A stretch of 64,000 nt of DNA from Halosimplex pelagicum (GCF_013415905.1 NZ_CP058909.1:3100001-3164000); one strand, 5' to 3'; counted from the stretch's first letter, positions 16,113-24,487 are shown. The notes: generated from the sequence alone by a model not told the origin. Numbers and translations: made by a program.

Positions 16113-16917
16113 CGGCGCCCACCCCCTCGCCGGCCGTGTCGGCGTCGTCGCTCTCGTCGCCGTCGCCGCCACCGCCGCGGGCCGCGTGGTCGCGCTCGAC
16201 CAGTTCGGCGGCCAGCCGCGCGGCGGCGCGGTAGGCCCGTCGGCCGTCCGACGGGTCGTCGTCGGCCGCGGCCTCGACATCGTGAGCCAGCGCGGGGACG
16301 AATCCCGCGAGGTGGGTGTCGACGACCGTCCGCTCGGCGTCGGCCAGCCGGGCGACCGCCTCGTCGTCGCCCCGGTGGAGCGCCGTCGCGCGCTGGGCGG
16401 CGACCACCTGCATGAGTTCGAGTTCCGCGGCGACGTGGTCCTGCCGTTCGGCGAACTCCTCGCCGGGCTCGACGCCGAACGTCTCCATCAGCCCGACGAC
16501 CGCCGCGATCCGGCGCTGGGACTCGCCCACGTCCGACCCGGTCGTGTAGTGCGCTTCGTAGGGGACGACGGGGTACTCGCCGCCGTCGGGGAGGCCGAAC
16601 AGGTCGTTGTACGCCGCCTCCAGGTCCGAGACCGCGGCGTCGGCGACGGCGTCGAGGAACCGCTCGGCCGACTCGCGCAGTCCCAGCCGCTCGGCCGCCT
16701 CCAGCACGCCCTCGCGGGCGTCGTGGGCGGTCAGCGTCGCCCGCGTCTCCACGTCGGGGTAGCAGAAGGCGCCCCCAGCCGCCGCGTACAGCGTCGCCCG
16801 CGCCGCGTGGAGTCGCTCGCGGGCCGCGCGGTCTTCGGTCGACGGCCCGTCGACCGCCGCTTCCGAGTCGATGCCGGACCGTGCGGACTCGGGGTCCGCT
16901 TCGTCGAGTCGTGTCAT
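16102..16917 (-). CDS. TorD/NarJ-family maturation chaperone (delta)
   Basis: 271 aa from ATG 16917, which overlaps the beta-subunit stop as ATGA; an ATG at 16932 is possible. It is all-helical. Typical family features are RATLYAAAGGAFCYPD (about 50), DLEAAYNDLFGLPDGGEYPVVPYEAHYTTG (shortened here: Y-N-DLFG then PYEAHY), and FVPALAHDVE near the end. Such chaperones bind the alpha subunit's twin-arginine peptide and help to load the Mo cofactor. Its place between beta and gamma gives the ABDC order of chlorate, selenate and dimethylsulfide enzymes. Confidence 0.83.
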   Translation of the reverse strand: MTRLDEADPESARSGIDSEAAVDGPSTEDRAARERLHAARATLYAAAGGAFCYPDVETRATLTAHDAREGVLEAAERLGLRESAERFLDAVADAAVSDLEAAYNDLFGLPDGGEYPVVPYEAHYTTGSDVGESQRRIAAVVGLMETFGVEPGEEFAERQDHVAAELELMQVVAAQRATALHRGDDEAVARLADAERTVVDTHLAGFVPALAHDVEAAADDDPSDGRRAYRAAARLAAELVERDHAARGGGGDGDESDDADTAGEGVGADGE

Positions 16918-18089
16918 GGCTGGTTGGTCCATTGTTCGCCCTCGCGAACCTCAAGTTCCTCCTCGAAGGGCAGGTCCGCGACCTTCTCGCCGTTGCGGTC
17001 CCAGCCCCTGACGCGCTCGTCGGTGACCTCGTAGGTCTCGATGAGCTTCGTCGTCGCGCCGAACAGCTGGAGGATGCCGAGGACGTGATGCGAGGGGTTT
17101 CGCACGCGCTCCTGAACGATCTCGATGGACTCGCGGTAGGTGTCGCCGGGCCAGTCGTTTCGCTTCTCGTCGGTGTTCGGCGTGAACATCTGGGTGAGGA
17201 ACTCCGGCGGCACGTGGTACGGCGGCATGTAGAACACCTGCGGCCGGGTGCCGAACTGCGGATACAGCGGTAGGGCCACCTTCTCGTCGGAGTGGACGAG
17301 GTAGTTGATCGGCGACCGGCCGCCGGGGGCGTCCCCGCCGGGAGAGGGGGCGTCGGGGCCGCGGTTGATGTTGCCGTGCAGCCGCGTCTTCCCGATACAC
17401 GAGGAGACACAGCGGGGGACGAACCCCTCCTCGATGCGGGGGTAACAGCCGACGGGTTTCTCCGAGACGCCGGTCTCGGGGTTGTACATCGGCTTGTGGT
17501 ACGGACAGCCCTTCACGCACCGACGGTAGCCCCGGCAGCGCTCCTGGTCTAACAGGACGATGCCGTCCTCCTCGCGCTTGTAGATGGCCTGGCGCGGGCA
17601 GGCCGCGAGACAGGCCGGGTTCTTGCAGTGGTTGCACAGCCTGGGCAGGTAGAACTGCCAGATGTCGTGGTACTCGCCCTCGTCGAGGTCGCTCTCGACG
17701 ACCTCGCCGGTGGGGTACTCGCCGTGGACCTGGTCGTCGCCCAGCGCGGGGTACTCCCACTCCTCCTTGTCGGCGATGTACCCGCGGACCTGCTCGCCGG
17801 ACTCGGCGGCCTCGTAGATGGTCTGGCCGGAGTCGAGGTCGTCGAGCAGGCGCATGTCCCAGCCCATCGGGTAGCCACCGTAGGGCTCGGTCTCGACGTT
17901 CATCCACCACATGTACTCCTCACCCTTGCCGGAGGTCCAGGTGGACTTGCAGGCAAAGGAGCAGGTGTTGCAGTTGATACAGCGGTTCGTGTTGACGACC
18001 ATCCCCCAGTGGTAGTCGCGCTCCTCCTCGCGGGGTTCGTAGGGGTAGTCGTGGCTCCGTCCGAGCTGTGGGTTCTCGACCTGTGGCAT
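16914..18089 (-). CDS. Molybdoenzyme iron-sulfur beta subunit (type II family)
   Basis: 391 aa, NarH-like electron-transfer subunit. Clusters seen: CINCNTCSFAC (about residue 37), CNHCKNPACLAACP (about 150), and CRGYRRCVKGCP (about 180), where Tyr replaces one Cys, as in 3Fe-4S sites. The fourth site reads KPVGCYPRIEEGFVPRCVSSC, whereas NarH at 29347 has KCIFCYPR. The first Cys is therefore Pro here (codon 17454-17456), leaving three Cys. No Tat signal; it would be exported with alpha. Start ATG overlaps the alpha stop. Confidence 0.88.
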   Translation of the reverse strand: MPQVENPQLGRSHDYPYEPREEERDYHWGMVVNTNRCINCNTCSFACKSTWTSGKGEEYMWWMNVETEPYGGYPMGWDMRLLDDLDSGQTIYEAAESGEQVRGYIADKEEWEYPALGDDQVHGEYPTGEVVESDLDEGEYHDIWQFYLPRLCNHCKNPACLAACPRQAIYKREEDGIVLLDQERCRGYRRCVKGCPYHKPMYNPETGVSEKPVGCYPRIEEGFVPRCVSSCIGKTRLHGNINRGPDAPSPGGDAPGGRSPINYLVHSDEKVALPLYPQFGTRPQVFYMPPYHVPPEFLTQMFTPNTDEKRNDWPGDTYRESIEIVQERVRNPSHHVLGILQLFGATTKLIETYEVTDERVRGWDRNGEKVADLPFEEELEVREGEQWTNQP

Positions 18090-21000
18090 CAGTCGTCACT
18101 CTCCGTCGTGGTCGCGTCGTTCTGCGAACTGTTCTGCAGCGACCCGCTCACGTAGCTCTGGAACGTCTCGTCCTCGCGGGCGTCGCCCGGCTTCCAGTCG
18201 GCCTCGGCGTACTTCTCCACGTCCACGAGGTCGTCGCGGTTCGTCCCCGTGGGCGCCCACACGGTCTCCTCGTAACCGTGTTCGAGTTCGGCGCCGTGCC
18301 AGACGATCTCCTCGTCGACCGCGTCGGAGACGTTCGGGTCGCCGAAGACCGCCTTGTGGACCAGGTCGTCGGTCTCCTGGAGCGGGTCCAGCCAGATGTT
18401 CGTCGTCGTGTTGTACCCCGTGATCCCGTCGGGGTCCTCCTCGTCGTCCGGGAAGTGTTCGGGCCACCAGCCGTGCCAGATCGTCAGCTGGCCCATGTCG
18501 CCGGCCGAGCGGGGCCGCTGGCGCTCGCTGACCATCGCCCGCACGACCAGGTCGCCGCGCTTGCCCGAGATCCGCACGTAGTCGCCGGTCTCCACGTCGA
18601 TGTCGGCGGCGTCCTCGGGGTGGATCTCGACGAACGGCTCGCCCAGCGGCGGCACGTCTTCCGTCTCGCCGTCGCCGGTGGGGAACGAGAAGTCGTCGAC
18701 CAGCCGCTCGGTCCCCTCGGGGTCGGCGTTGGGACTGCCGAAGTCGCGCGCCGACCAGATGAGGTTCCAGTCGGTCATCCCCCACGAGGAGTGGGTCCGG
18801 TACTTCGGGTGGGGCGTGTTGTAGTAGAACTGGTTGCCCTCGTCGTGATACAGGGGGTTCTCCTCGTCCTTGGCGTCCTCCCACTTCTGGTTGACCCCGT
18901 AGGGCGTCCCCTCGACGCTCTCGACGTGGTCGAGGTCGTCGCGGCCGAGTTCGAGGAAGCGGTCTTCCTCCTTGTGGAACTCCATCCGGCCGGTCTTCGT
19001 GTAGAACGGCTTGTCCTCGTGGACCTGCGAGTAGAAGGGGATCCTGGGGTAGGTCTTGAGATCCAGCCGCTCGGGGCCGTCCCACAGGTCTTCCACGTCG
19101 ATGTCCCGGGTGGTGATCCCCTTGTCGAAGGTCTCCCTGATGTACTCGACCGGGTCCTTGTCGTCGTCGAGGAACTTGTCGAAGTAGGCGCGGTAGGAGT
19201 CGACGTTGCGCTCCTCGGGAGGGATCTTCTCGTCGAGCTTCTCGGCGACCATCGCGACGGCCTCGCCGTCCTGCTTGGTGTCGTAGAGGGGGTCCATCAC
19301 CCCGTGGTCCATGTGGACGAAGGGGTTCTCCGGGCCGACGGTGATGTCGGGGTACTCGCACTCCAGCCAGGAGGGCACCGGGAGCACGATGTCCGCGTGG
19401 CGCGCGGAGTAGGTCATGTGCATGTCCGAGACGACGAAACACTCGTTGCCGGTGTCCGGGTGTTTCACGAAGTTCTCGATGACGTGCTCCTGGTGTTTCG
19501 TCTGGTTCAGGAGGTTGCAGTTCATCGTCCACAGCACCGTCGGCTTCGACATCGTGTACGACTCGGCGTTCGTGGGCATCACCGGCTCCGTCGCGTCGCC
19601 CTGCGGGACGAGTTCCATGTCCTCGTCGAAGTCGCCGCGGACCTGGTGGGGGTCGAGGGTCTCGCCGCCGAAGAAGGCGAAAGCGTAGCCCGGGTACATC
19701 CCGTGGGCGCTGTGGCCGTCGGGGTTGACGTAGTGGGGGTAGCCGTCCAGCAGTTCGATCTTGTACTGGCCGGAGTAGTTGTAGTAGCCCTGTCCCACGT
19801 CGCCGATGTTGCCCAGCATCGACTGGACGAAGAAGATCGCCCGCTGGAGCGAGTCGTTGGAGTGGAACCAGTGGTTGATCCCCTCGCCGGTGAACCACTG
19901 GCCCTTCTCCGCGGCGGCGAACTCCCGGGCGGTCTTGCGGAGCGCGTCGGCCGGGATGGTCGTGATCTCCTCGACCGTCTCGGGGTCGTAGTTCTCCAGC
20001 ACGTTGTCGCGCTGGCGGGCGAAATCGGAGCGCACCGCGACGGTCGACCCGTCGGCCAGTTCGACCTCTCGCTCGACGTCGAGCCTGGGCGTCGTCGGCG
20101 TCTCCTCGCCCACGTCCTCGCGGGTGACGGCGACGAGGTCGCCGCCCTCGCCGAGGGCGACGAAGTCGCCCCAGTCGTTCTCGTCGTGCTGTTCCTGGGG
20201 GTCCTCCGGCGGCGCCTCGTGGTCCGGGAAGACCTCGTGGGCGCGGAGGTACTTGCCGTCGTCCTCCCGGACCAGGAGGGGAAGCGTCGTGTACTGCCGC
20301 ATGAACTCGGCGTCGTACAGCTCCTCGTCGATGATCACGTTCGCGATGCCCAGCGCGAACGCGGGGTCGCTCCCGGGGCGGACGGGGAGCCAGCGGTCGC
20401 ACTTCTGGACGGTCGGCGAGTAGTCGGGGTAGACGCCGACCATCTTCCCGCCGCGCTCGCGGGTCTCCTGCAGGAAGTGGTTGTCCGCGAGCTTGTTGTG
20501 GATGAGATTCTTGCCCTGGATGATGGTGTAGTCGGCCTGGCGCCAGGCCGAGGCGTCCGAGTCGGAGGTCTGGTAGCCCGTCGTGATTACGTGGCCCGGC
20601 GGCAGGTCGGCGTACCAGTCGTACTCCGTCCACTCGCAGCCCCCGAAGACGGAGGCGAGTCGCCGGCCCGAGCCGTGGCGGGTGAACAGCCCGTCGGCCT
20701 TGATGGCGTTGAAGATGTGGAACTGCTTGTTGTCCTCCAGACTGGCCATCTTCTCGGCGAGCAGGTCGATCGCCTCCTCCCAGGAGACGCGCTCGAACTC
20801 GTCCTCGCCGCGGCCCTCGGGGTTGGGGTCGTCCGGGCTCCACCCCTTCCGGACCATCGGGTACTTGATCCGCGAGGGCTCGAAGGTGCGACGATGGAGG
20901 GTGAGCCCCTTCATGCATCCGCGGGGGTTCCAGTGCTGGGTGACGCCGGCGTCCTCGTAGCCCGACGGGCCGACCGAGGGCTCCTCGTTGTGGTAGACTT

Positions 21001-21271
21001 GTTCGGCCCTGATCGGGACCCCGTTTTTCATGTAGAAGTTCAGCGCGCAGGACTGGGTGCAGTTGGGGTGACAGACCGTCCAGTCGACCTCGTCGTACTC
21101 GTAGATGTCGTGGTACACCTGTTCCCAGTCGCGGTTGGGGTACGATTTCAGGGGGTTGTCGACGGACGTGACGGGGTCGACCGCCTGGGTCGCGCCCCAG
21201 GCGGTCCCGACCAGCGCGCCGACGCTCCCGGCGCCGGCGGCCGCCAGGAAGTCGCGTCGCGACAGCGTCAC
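18089..21271 (-). CDS. Type II DMSO-reductase-family molybdopterin alpha subunit
   Basis: 1060 aa catalytic subunit, exported by Tat (SRRDFLAAAG, residues 4-13). Start is GTG 21271 behind a strong GGAGGTGA. The FS0 site reads CHPNCTQSC then NPRGCMKG; NarG enzymes have His in the place of the first Cys. The Mo-ligand loop YDWYADLPPG carries the Asp of type II enzymes (NarG, ClrA, PcrA, SerA, DdhA, EbdA). The length and ABDC operon fit these. Candidates for the substrate are DMSO/TMAO, chlorate or perchlorate, selenate, or dimethylsulfide. Haloarchaeal DmsA-type reductases are also often placed next to a DmsR-like regulator, as here. The substrate cannot be decided from sequence. Confidence 0.85.
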   Translation of the reverse strand: MTLSRRDFLAAAGAGSVGALVGTAWGATQAVDPVTSVDNPLKSYPNRDWEQVYHDIYEYDEVDWTVCHPNCTQSCALNFYMKNGVPIRAEQVYHNEEPSVGPSGYEDAGVTQHWNPRGCMKGLTLHRRTFEPSRIKYPMVRKGWSPDDPNPEGRGEDEFERVSWEEAIDLLAEKMASLEDNKQFHIFNAIKADGLFTRHGSGRRLASVFGGCEWTEYDWYADLPPGHVITTGYQTSDSDASAWRQADYTIIQGKNLIHNKLADNHFLQETRERGGKMVGVYPDYSPTVQKCDRWLPVRPGSDPAFALGIANVIIDEELYDAEFMRQYTTLPLLVREDDGKYLRAHEVFPDHEAPPEDPQEQHDENDWGDFVALGEGGDLVAVTREDVGEETPTTPRLDVEREVELADGSTVAVRSDFARQRDNVLENYDPETVEEITTIPADALRKTAREFAAAEKGQWFTGEGINHWFHSNDSLQRAIFFVQSMLGNIGDVGQGYYNYSGQYKIELLDGYPHYVNPDGHSAHGMYPGYAFAFFGGETLDPHQVRGDFDEDMELVPQGDATEPVMPTNAESYTMSKPTVLWTMNCNLLNQTKHQEHVIENFVKHPDTGNECFVVSDMHMTYSARHADIVLPVPSWLECEYPDITVGPENPFVHMDHGVMDPLYDTKQDGEAVAMVAEKLDEKIPPEERNVDSYRAYFDKFLDDDKDPVEYIRETFDKGITTRDIDVEDLWDGPERLDLKTYPRIPFYSQVHEDKPFYTKTGRMEFHKEEDRFLELGRDDLDHVESVEGTPYGVNQKWEDAKDEENPLYHDEGNQFYYNTPHPKYRTHSSWGMTDWNLIWSARDFGSPNADPEGTERLVDDFSFPTGDGETEDVPPLGEPFVEIHPEDAADIDVETGDYVRISGKRGDLVVRAMVSERQRPRSAGDMGQLTIWHGWWPEHFPDDEEDPDGITGYNTTTNIWLDPLQETDDLVHKAVFGDPNVSDAVDEEIVWHGAELEHGYEETVWAPTGTNRDDLVDVEKYAEADWKPGDAREDETFQSYVSGSLQNSSQNDATTTESDD

Positions 21272-21277
21272 GCCCGG

Positions 21278-21285
21278 TCACCTCC
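21278..21285 (-). promoter_or_regulatory. Strong Shine-Dalgarno for the alpha subunit
   Basis: Minus strand GGAGGTGA ends about six bases before the GTG at 21271. It supports the non-ATG start and implies a transcript with a leader rather than a leaderless one. Confidence 0.7.
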
Positions 21286-21378
21286 CGCTAGCTGTGTCGC
21301 CGCTGTGTGGCGCATGTCCGGCGTCACGAACTCGCCGCTGGTCAACCCGTCAGGGCGTTCCCGCCCCGCTGGAACGCC

Positions 21379-21396
21379 GGCGAAAATATTCCCGCC
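21379..21396 (-). promoter_or_regulatory. AT-core palindrome upstream of the alpha-subunit operon
   Basis: GGCGAAAATATTCCCGCC is 14/18 self-complementary, with core AATATT. It matches the pattern CGAA-N4-TTCG except at the last base, a motif I recall for the haloarchaeal regulator NarO. The AT core may equally be the TATA box, giving a leader of about 90 bases. A similar element lies at 22988. Confidence 0.5.
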
Positions 21397-21453
21397 TGGT
21401 TTCAGCCTCGCCACCCACGACACTGTGGCCGATTATGTGACCGGGGCGAGAGC

Positions 21454-21469
21454 CGAACATGTTTGTTCG
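21454..21469. promoter_or_regulatory. Perfect inverted repeat CGAACA-N4-TGTTCG
   Basis: CGAACATGTTTGTTCG has two perfect 6-base arms with a 4-base spacer. It sits just upstream of a TATA-like CGCTTATG (about 21476-21483) and 38 bases before the regulator start at 21508. It is a probable operator of an HTH-10 regulator, and may control both divergent units. Confidence 0.6.
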
Positions 21470-21507
21470 CAGTCACGCTTATGTGGCCGGCACTCCGACG
21501 GATTGCC

Positions 21508-22164
21508 ATGTCGACCGAGGGGCTCCGGGTCGAGATGCGCGTCACCGATCCGGGTCACTGCACGCCCGCTCGCGCGGCTCGGACGGCGGGGGCGCGCGTC
21601 GACGCCGTCTCGCGAACCGTCGACGACGGGCGGCTCGTCCAGGAGTTCACCCTCCGCGGCGACGCCGAGGAGATCCGCGAGTGCGCGGCGCCGGCCGAGG
21701 ACCTCGAAGCCGTCTTCGAGTGGGAGGAGGGCGTCCGCTACCGCGAGCGCGGCGTCGACGAGTCGGCCTGCGTCTGCGGCGTCCTCTCCGACTTCGGCTA
21801 CCCGCTCGACGAGATCTCCGCCACGGACGACGGGCTCAGGCTCTCCTTCTACACTCCCGACGCCGACCGGCTGGAGGAGGTCGTCGAGGTGCTGCGCTCG
21901 CGGTTCGGCGGGGTCGCCGTCGTCGGCCTCGAACGCGACTGCGACCTGACCGACCACGACCCCGTGGCCGTCGACCGGGCCGAACTGACCGACCGCCAGC
22001 GGGAGGTGCTGGAGACCGCCTTCGAGATGGGCTACTTCGAGACGCCCAAGCGCGCCAACGCCGGCGAGGTCGCCGAGGAGCTCGACGTGGCGCTGTCGAC
22101 CGCCTGCGAACACCTCGCGACCGCCCAGCGGACCGTCCTCTCGATGGTCCTCGATTCGGAGTGA
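21508..22164 (+). CDS. HTH-10 (Bat/DmsR/NarO-type) transcription regulator
   Basis: 218 aa, start ATG 21508. The N-terminal sensor-like domain (about 1-155) contains cysteines including CVCGVLSDFG (about residue 90). The C-terminal HTH-10 domain (about 158-212) has LTDRQREVLETAFEMGYFETPK followed by AEELDVALSTACEHL. The family includes DmsR and NarO, which control anaerobic respiration, and the CxC pair is shared with the next gene. It is divergent from the alpha-subunit operon, and a TATA-like CTTATG about 27 bases upstream suggests a near-leaderless transcript. It probably activates one or both molybdoenzyme operons. Confidence 0.85.
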   Translation: MSTEGLRVEMRVTDPGHCTPARAARTAGARVDAVSRTVDDGRLVQEFTLRGDAEEIRECAAPAEDLEAVFEWEEGVRYRERGVDESACVCGVLSDFGYPLDEISATDDGLRLSFYTPDADRLEEVVEVLRSRFGGVAVVGLERDCDLTDHDPVAVDRAELTDRQREVLETAFEMGYFETPKRANAGEVAEELDVALSTACEHLATAQRTVLSMVLDSE

Positions 22165-22256
22165 CGGCATAAGTCAGCCGAACCGGTTCGCCCGGGGTTC
22201 CCGGACACTGAGAGCGCCGAACGGGGTTCTTTTGGGGAGCGTACTACCCGCCGAAC

Positions 22257-22910
22257 ATGGGAGTCGAATCGACAGGTGGCATCCAGGTCAGGCTAGCGGT
22301 CGAGGCGGCCGAGGCCTGCCCGGTGGCGGCGTCGACCGGCGGTGACACGATCGCCCGGTCGGCCACGTGGAGCACGGCCGGGGAGGGCGAGGTCGTCGAG
22401 GAGTTCGACCTCGTGGGCGAGGCCGACGAGGCGGACCTCCCGGAGGACGCCTCGGTCGTCTTCGAGACCGACCGCTCGGAACGGGTGCGGTTCACCCGCG
22501 AGGGCGGCGACTGCATCTGCGAGGCCGTCGAGCGGCTGGGCGCGCCCGTCACGGACGTGAGCGCCTCGCGGGGCACGCTCCGGCTGAGCTTCCACGCGAC
22601 GGACGTGGAGACCGTCCGGTCCGCCGTCGACGACCTCGACGCCGCCTACGGCTCGGTCCGAATCGACCGGCTGGCCCGCACCGGCGACGGCGAGGCCGAC
22701 GACATGGTCCTCGTCGACCGGGGGCGGCTCACCGACCGCCAGCAGGAGGTGCTGGAGACGGCGATGGAGATGGGCTACTTCGAGCGGCCCCGCTCGGCCA
22801 ACGCGACCGAGGTCGCCGAACGGCTGGACATCTCCCCCTCCACGTTCGCCGAACACCTCGCGTCGGCCCAGTCGAAGGTGCTCGACTCGCTGCTGGAGGG
22901 GTCGGCGTGA
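22257..22910 (+). CDS. Second HTH-10 transcription regulator
   Basis: 217 aa, paralog of the preceding protein. It has the same N-terminal domain with CICEAVERLG (about residue 84) in the place of CVCGVLSDFG, and LTDRQQEVLETAMEMGYFERPR plus AERLDISPSTFAEHL for DNA binding. The conserved CxC may sense redox state or bind an Fe-S cluster; this is inference. It directly precedes the nitrate reductase operon, so it is the best candidate for a NarO-like activator. Confidence 0.85.
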   Translation: MGVESTGGIQVRLAVEAAEACPVAASTGGDTIARSATWSTAGEGEVVEEFDLVGEADEADLPEDASVVFETDRSERVRFTREGGDCICEAVERLGAPVTDVSASRGTLRLSFHATDVETVRSAVDDLDAAYGSVRIDRLARTGDGEADDMVLVDRGRLTDRQQEVLETAMEMGYFERPRSANATEVAERLDISPSTFAEHLASAQSKVLDSLLEGSA

Positions 22911-22987
22911 CCGACCGCTCACAGTCGTGCGGGGCCCTCTCACGATACCGCCGCTGTCGGGCGGTTTCAGGCCGGGGTACAAGTACG

Positions 22988-23003
22988 GCCAAAATATTCG
23001 GGG
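22988..23003 (+). promoter_or_regulatory. AT-core element upstream of the nitrate reductase operon
   Basis: GCCAAAATATTCGGGG shares AAAATATTC with the element at 21379-21396 in front of the other operon. Read as CCAA-AATA-TTCG it differs by one base from CGAA-N4-TTCG. It could be the operator or the TATA region of this operon. Confidence 0.5.
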
Positions 23004-23041
23004 TACACCGCTATCCGCGACGGCGGTACATATCCGGTGTG

Positions 23042-23152
23042 ATGTCTCGTCTGCCGACCGACCGACCGAGGCCGGGGCGTCCGGGGGGTTCGGGCGCCCG
23101 CGGCGCGGCGACGCGGGGCACCGACCGACGGGAGGGGACGGGCGACCGATGA
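23042..23152 (+). CDS. Possible small leader ORF of the nar operon
   Basis: A 36-codon frame starting MSRLPTDRPRPG and ending REGTGDR, whose TGA overlaps the ATG of the next gene. It is low-complexity, rich in Arg/Gly/Pro, and no family is recognised. It may only couple translation, or it may be untranslated leader. A similar small frame lies at 23772. Confidence 0.25.
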   Translation: MSRLPTDRPRPGRPGGSGARGAATRGTDRREGTGDR

Positions 23153-23772
23153 GGCGCAACGGCTACCTGATCGTCCTGCTGGTCGTGATGACCCTGTTGC
23201 CGATGTGGTACGTCGGGCTGCACGGCGAGCCGCCGAGCGAGGAGATCGCCATCGACCAGAGCGTCTCGGAGCTGCGGCCGCTCGACGGCTTCCTCGACAC
23301 GCCGAACAAGCTCTCGCCGAGCCAGGTCGGCGTCATCGTCTGGGTGGCGCTGCTGGCGCTGGTCGCCGTCCTCTCGGCCGCCCACCGCTTCATGAACCGC
23401 GCCGTCAGACCGGACGAACCGGCGGCCGCGAACGCCGCGGGCGCCGACGACACGGCCGTGGCCGACGGCGGCCGCGACGCCCGGAGCGACGGGGGCACCG
23501 TCGGCTTCCCGTGGCTCTCGACCGAGGACCGCTGGGTCGTCGAGTACCACGACGCGAGCGGGGCCATCGAGGGGCTGGTCGTGATGGGCGGGCTGACCGT
23601 CATCGCGATCGTCTTCGCGGCGCTGTTCACCGGCGAGTACCTGACGCTGGCGCGCACGCAGTACTTCGGCGTCTACGCCGCCGGGATGTTCCTCTCGCTG
23701 GCCGGCTCGACGGTCGCCTACTACGCGTGGTTCATGCCCCACGTCGAAGTCGCCGAACGGAGGGACCACTGA
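23149..23772 (+). CDS. NarA-like membrane protein of the nar operon
   Basis: 207 aa, start ATG 23149. Membrane helices are at about 6-24, 58-76, 146-166 and 176-196. A low-complexity Asp/Ala/Gly stretch (about 84-115) lies between them, followed by WLSTEDRWVVEYHDASGAIEGL. The position at the head of a Rieske/cytochrome b/NarGH operon fits the first gene of the Haloferax nar operon. It may be part of the quinol-oxidising membrane complex. No heme or metal motif is clear. Confidence 0.65.
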   Translation: MRRNGYLIVLLVVMTLLPMWYVGLHGEPPSEEIAIDQSVSELRPLDGFLDTPNKLSPSQVGVIVWVALLALVAVLSAAHRFMNRAVRPDEPAAANAAGADDTAVADGGRDARSDGGTVGFPWLSTEDRWVVEYHDASGAIEGLVVMGGLTVIAIVFAALFTGEYLTLARTQYFGVYAAGMFLSLAGSTVAYYAWFMPHVEVAERRDH

Positions 23773-23858
23773 TGGACACGACCACGACGGACGCTCGACC
23801 GACCGCACCGACCGACGGACCGACCGCGCGGCGCACGCGCGACGGGGGACACCGATGA
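23772..23858 (+). CDS. Possible tiny coupling ORF
   Basis: 28 codons (MDTTTTDARPT to RDGGHR) exactly linking the flanking genes: its ATG overlaps the upstream TGA as TGATG, and its TGA overlaps the next ATG as ATGA. The composition is Thr/Asp/Arg-rich. It may serve only to hand ribosomes on. No family is recognised. Confidence 0.25.
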   Translation: MDTTTTDARPTAPTDGPTARRTRDGGHR

Positions 23859-24487
23859 GCGACGACTGTGACACCTGCGACGGCTGCTGCGGCGACGAGG
23901 AACCGACCCGTCCGAGCATCTACACCGACGCCCGCGCCGAGATGGAGCGCCGGGACTACGCGAAGGTGCTGGCGACCGTCGGCGGACTCACCGCCGTCGG
24001 CAGCCTCGCGGCGCCGCTGATGGGGCTGACCCGCGTCTTCGAACGGGGGTACTCCGGCCCGGTCTACTCCGACGGCGTCGCGCTGGTCGACGGCGAGGGC
24101 GAGCGCGTCACCGAGGACACGCTCGCGGAGGGCGAACAGCTCACCGTCTTCCCCGAGCCGCGGCCGGGCATCGCCGACGCGCCGACGCTACTGGTCCGCT
24201 ACCCCGAGGACGCCTACGGCGGCGAGACGAGCATGGAGTCGACCGTCGGCGGCTACGCCGCCTACTCGAAGGTCTGCACGCACGCGGGCTGTATGGTCTC
24301 GGACACGGAGGGCGAGACGCTGGTCTGCCCGTGTCACTTCGGGAAGTTCGACCCCACCAGCGGCGCCTCGGTCGTCGGCGGGCCGCCGCCGCGGGCGCTC
24401 CCGCAACTGCCGCTCACCCTCTCCTCGGACGGTTACCTCGTCGCCACCGGGGACTTCGAAGGGCCGGTCGGCCCGGGGGGTGAGTGA
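23855..24487 (+). CDS. narB: Rieske iron-sulfur protein (NarB)
   Basis: 210 aa. An N-terminal Cys-rich [12 protein letters not shown] is followed by [23 protein letters not shown], which looks like a Tat-type anchor helix (about 30-55). The Rieske 2Fe-2S site is CTHAGC (about 142) and CPCHFGKFD (about 159), with two Cys and two His. With the cytochrome b encoded next it resembles a bc1-like unit that oxidises quinol and passes electrons to NarGH outside. The CxxCxxCC N-terminus is unusual for a Rieske protein and could bind metal. Confidence 0.87.
   Translation: MSDDCDTCDGCCGDEEPTRPSIYTDARAEMERRDYAKVLATVGGLTAVGSLAAPLMGLTRVFERGYSGPVYSDGVALVDGEGERVTEDTLAEGEQLTVFPEPRPGIADAPTLLVRYPEDAYGGETSMESTVGGYAAYSKVCTHAGCMVSDTEGETLVCPCHFGKFDPTSGASVVGGPPPRALPQLPLTLSSDGYLVATGDFEGPVGPGGE

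Noticed and set aside
18068..21949. 1293-codon plus-strand frame
   Set aside because: Antisense shadow of the alpha-subunit gene, which has all Mo-enzyme motifs on the minus strand.
21379..23003. A long inverted duplication holding both operon promoters
   Set aside because: Only the short AAAATATTC elements are shared; the surrounding bases differ, so no duplication of the promoter regions is supported.
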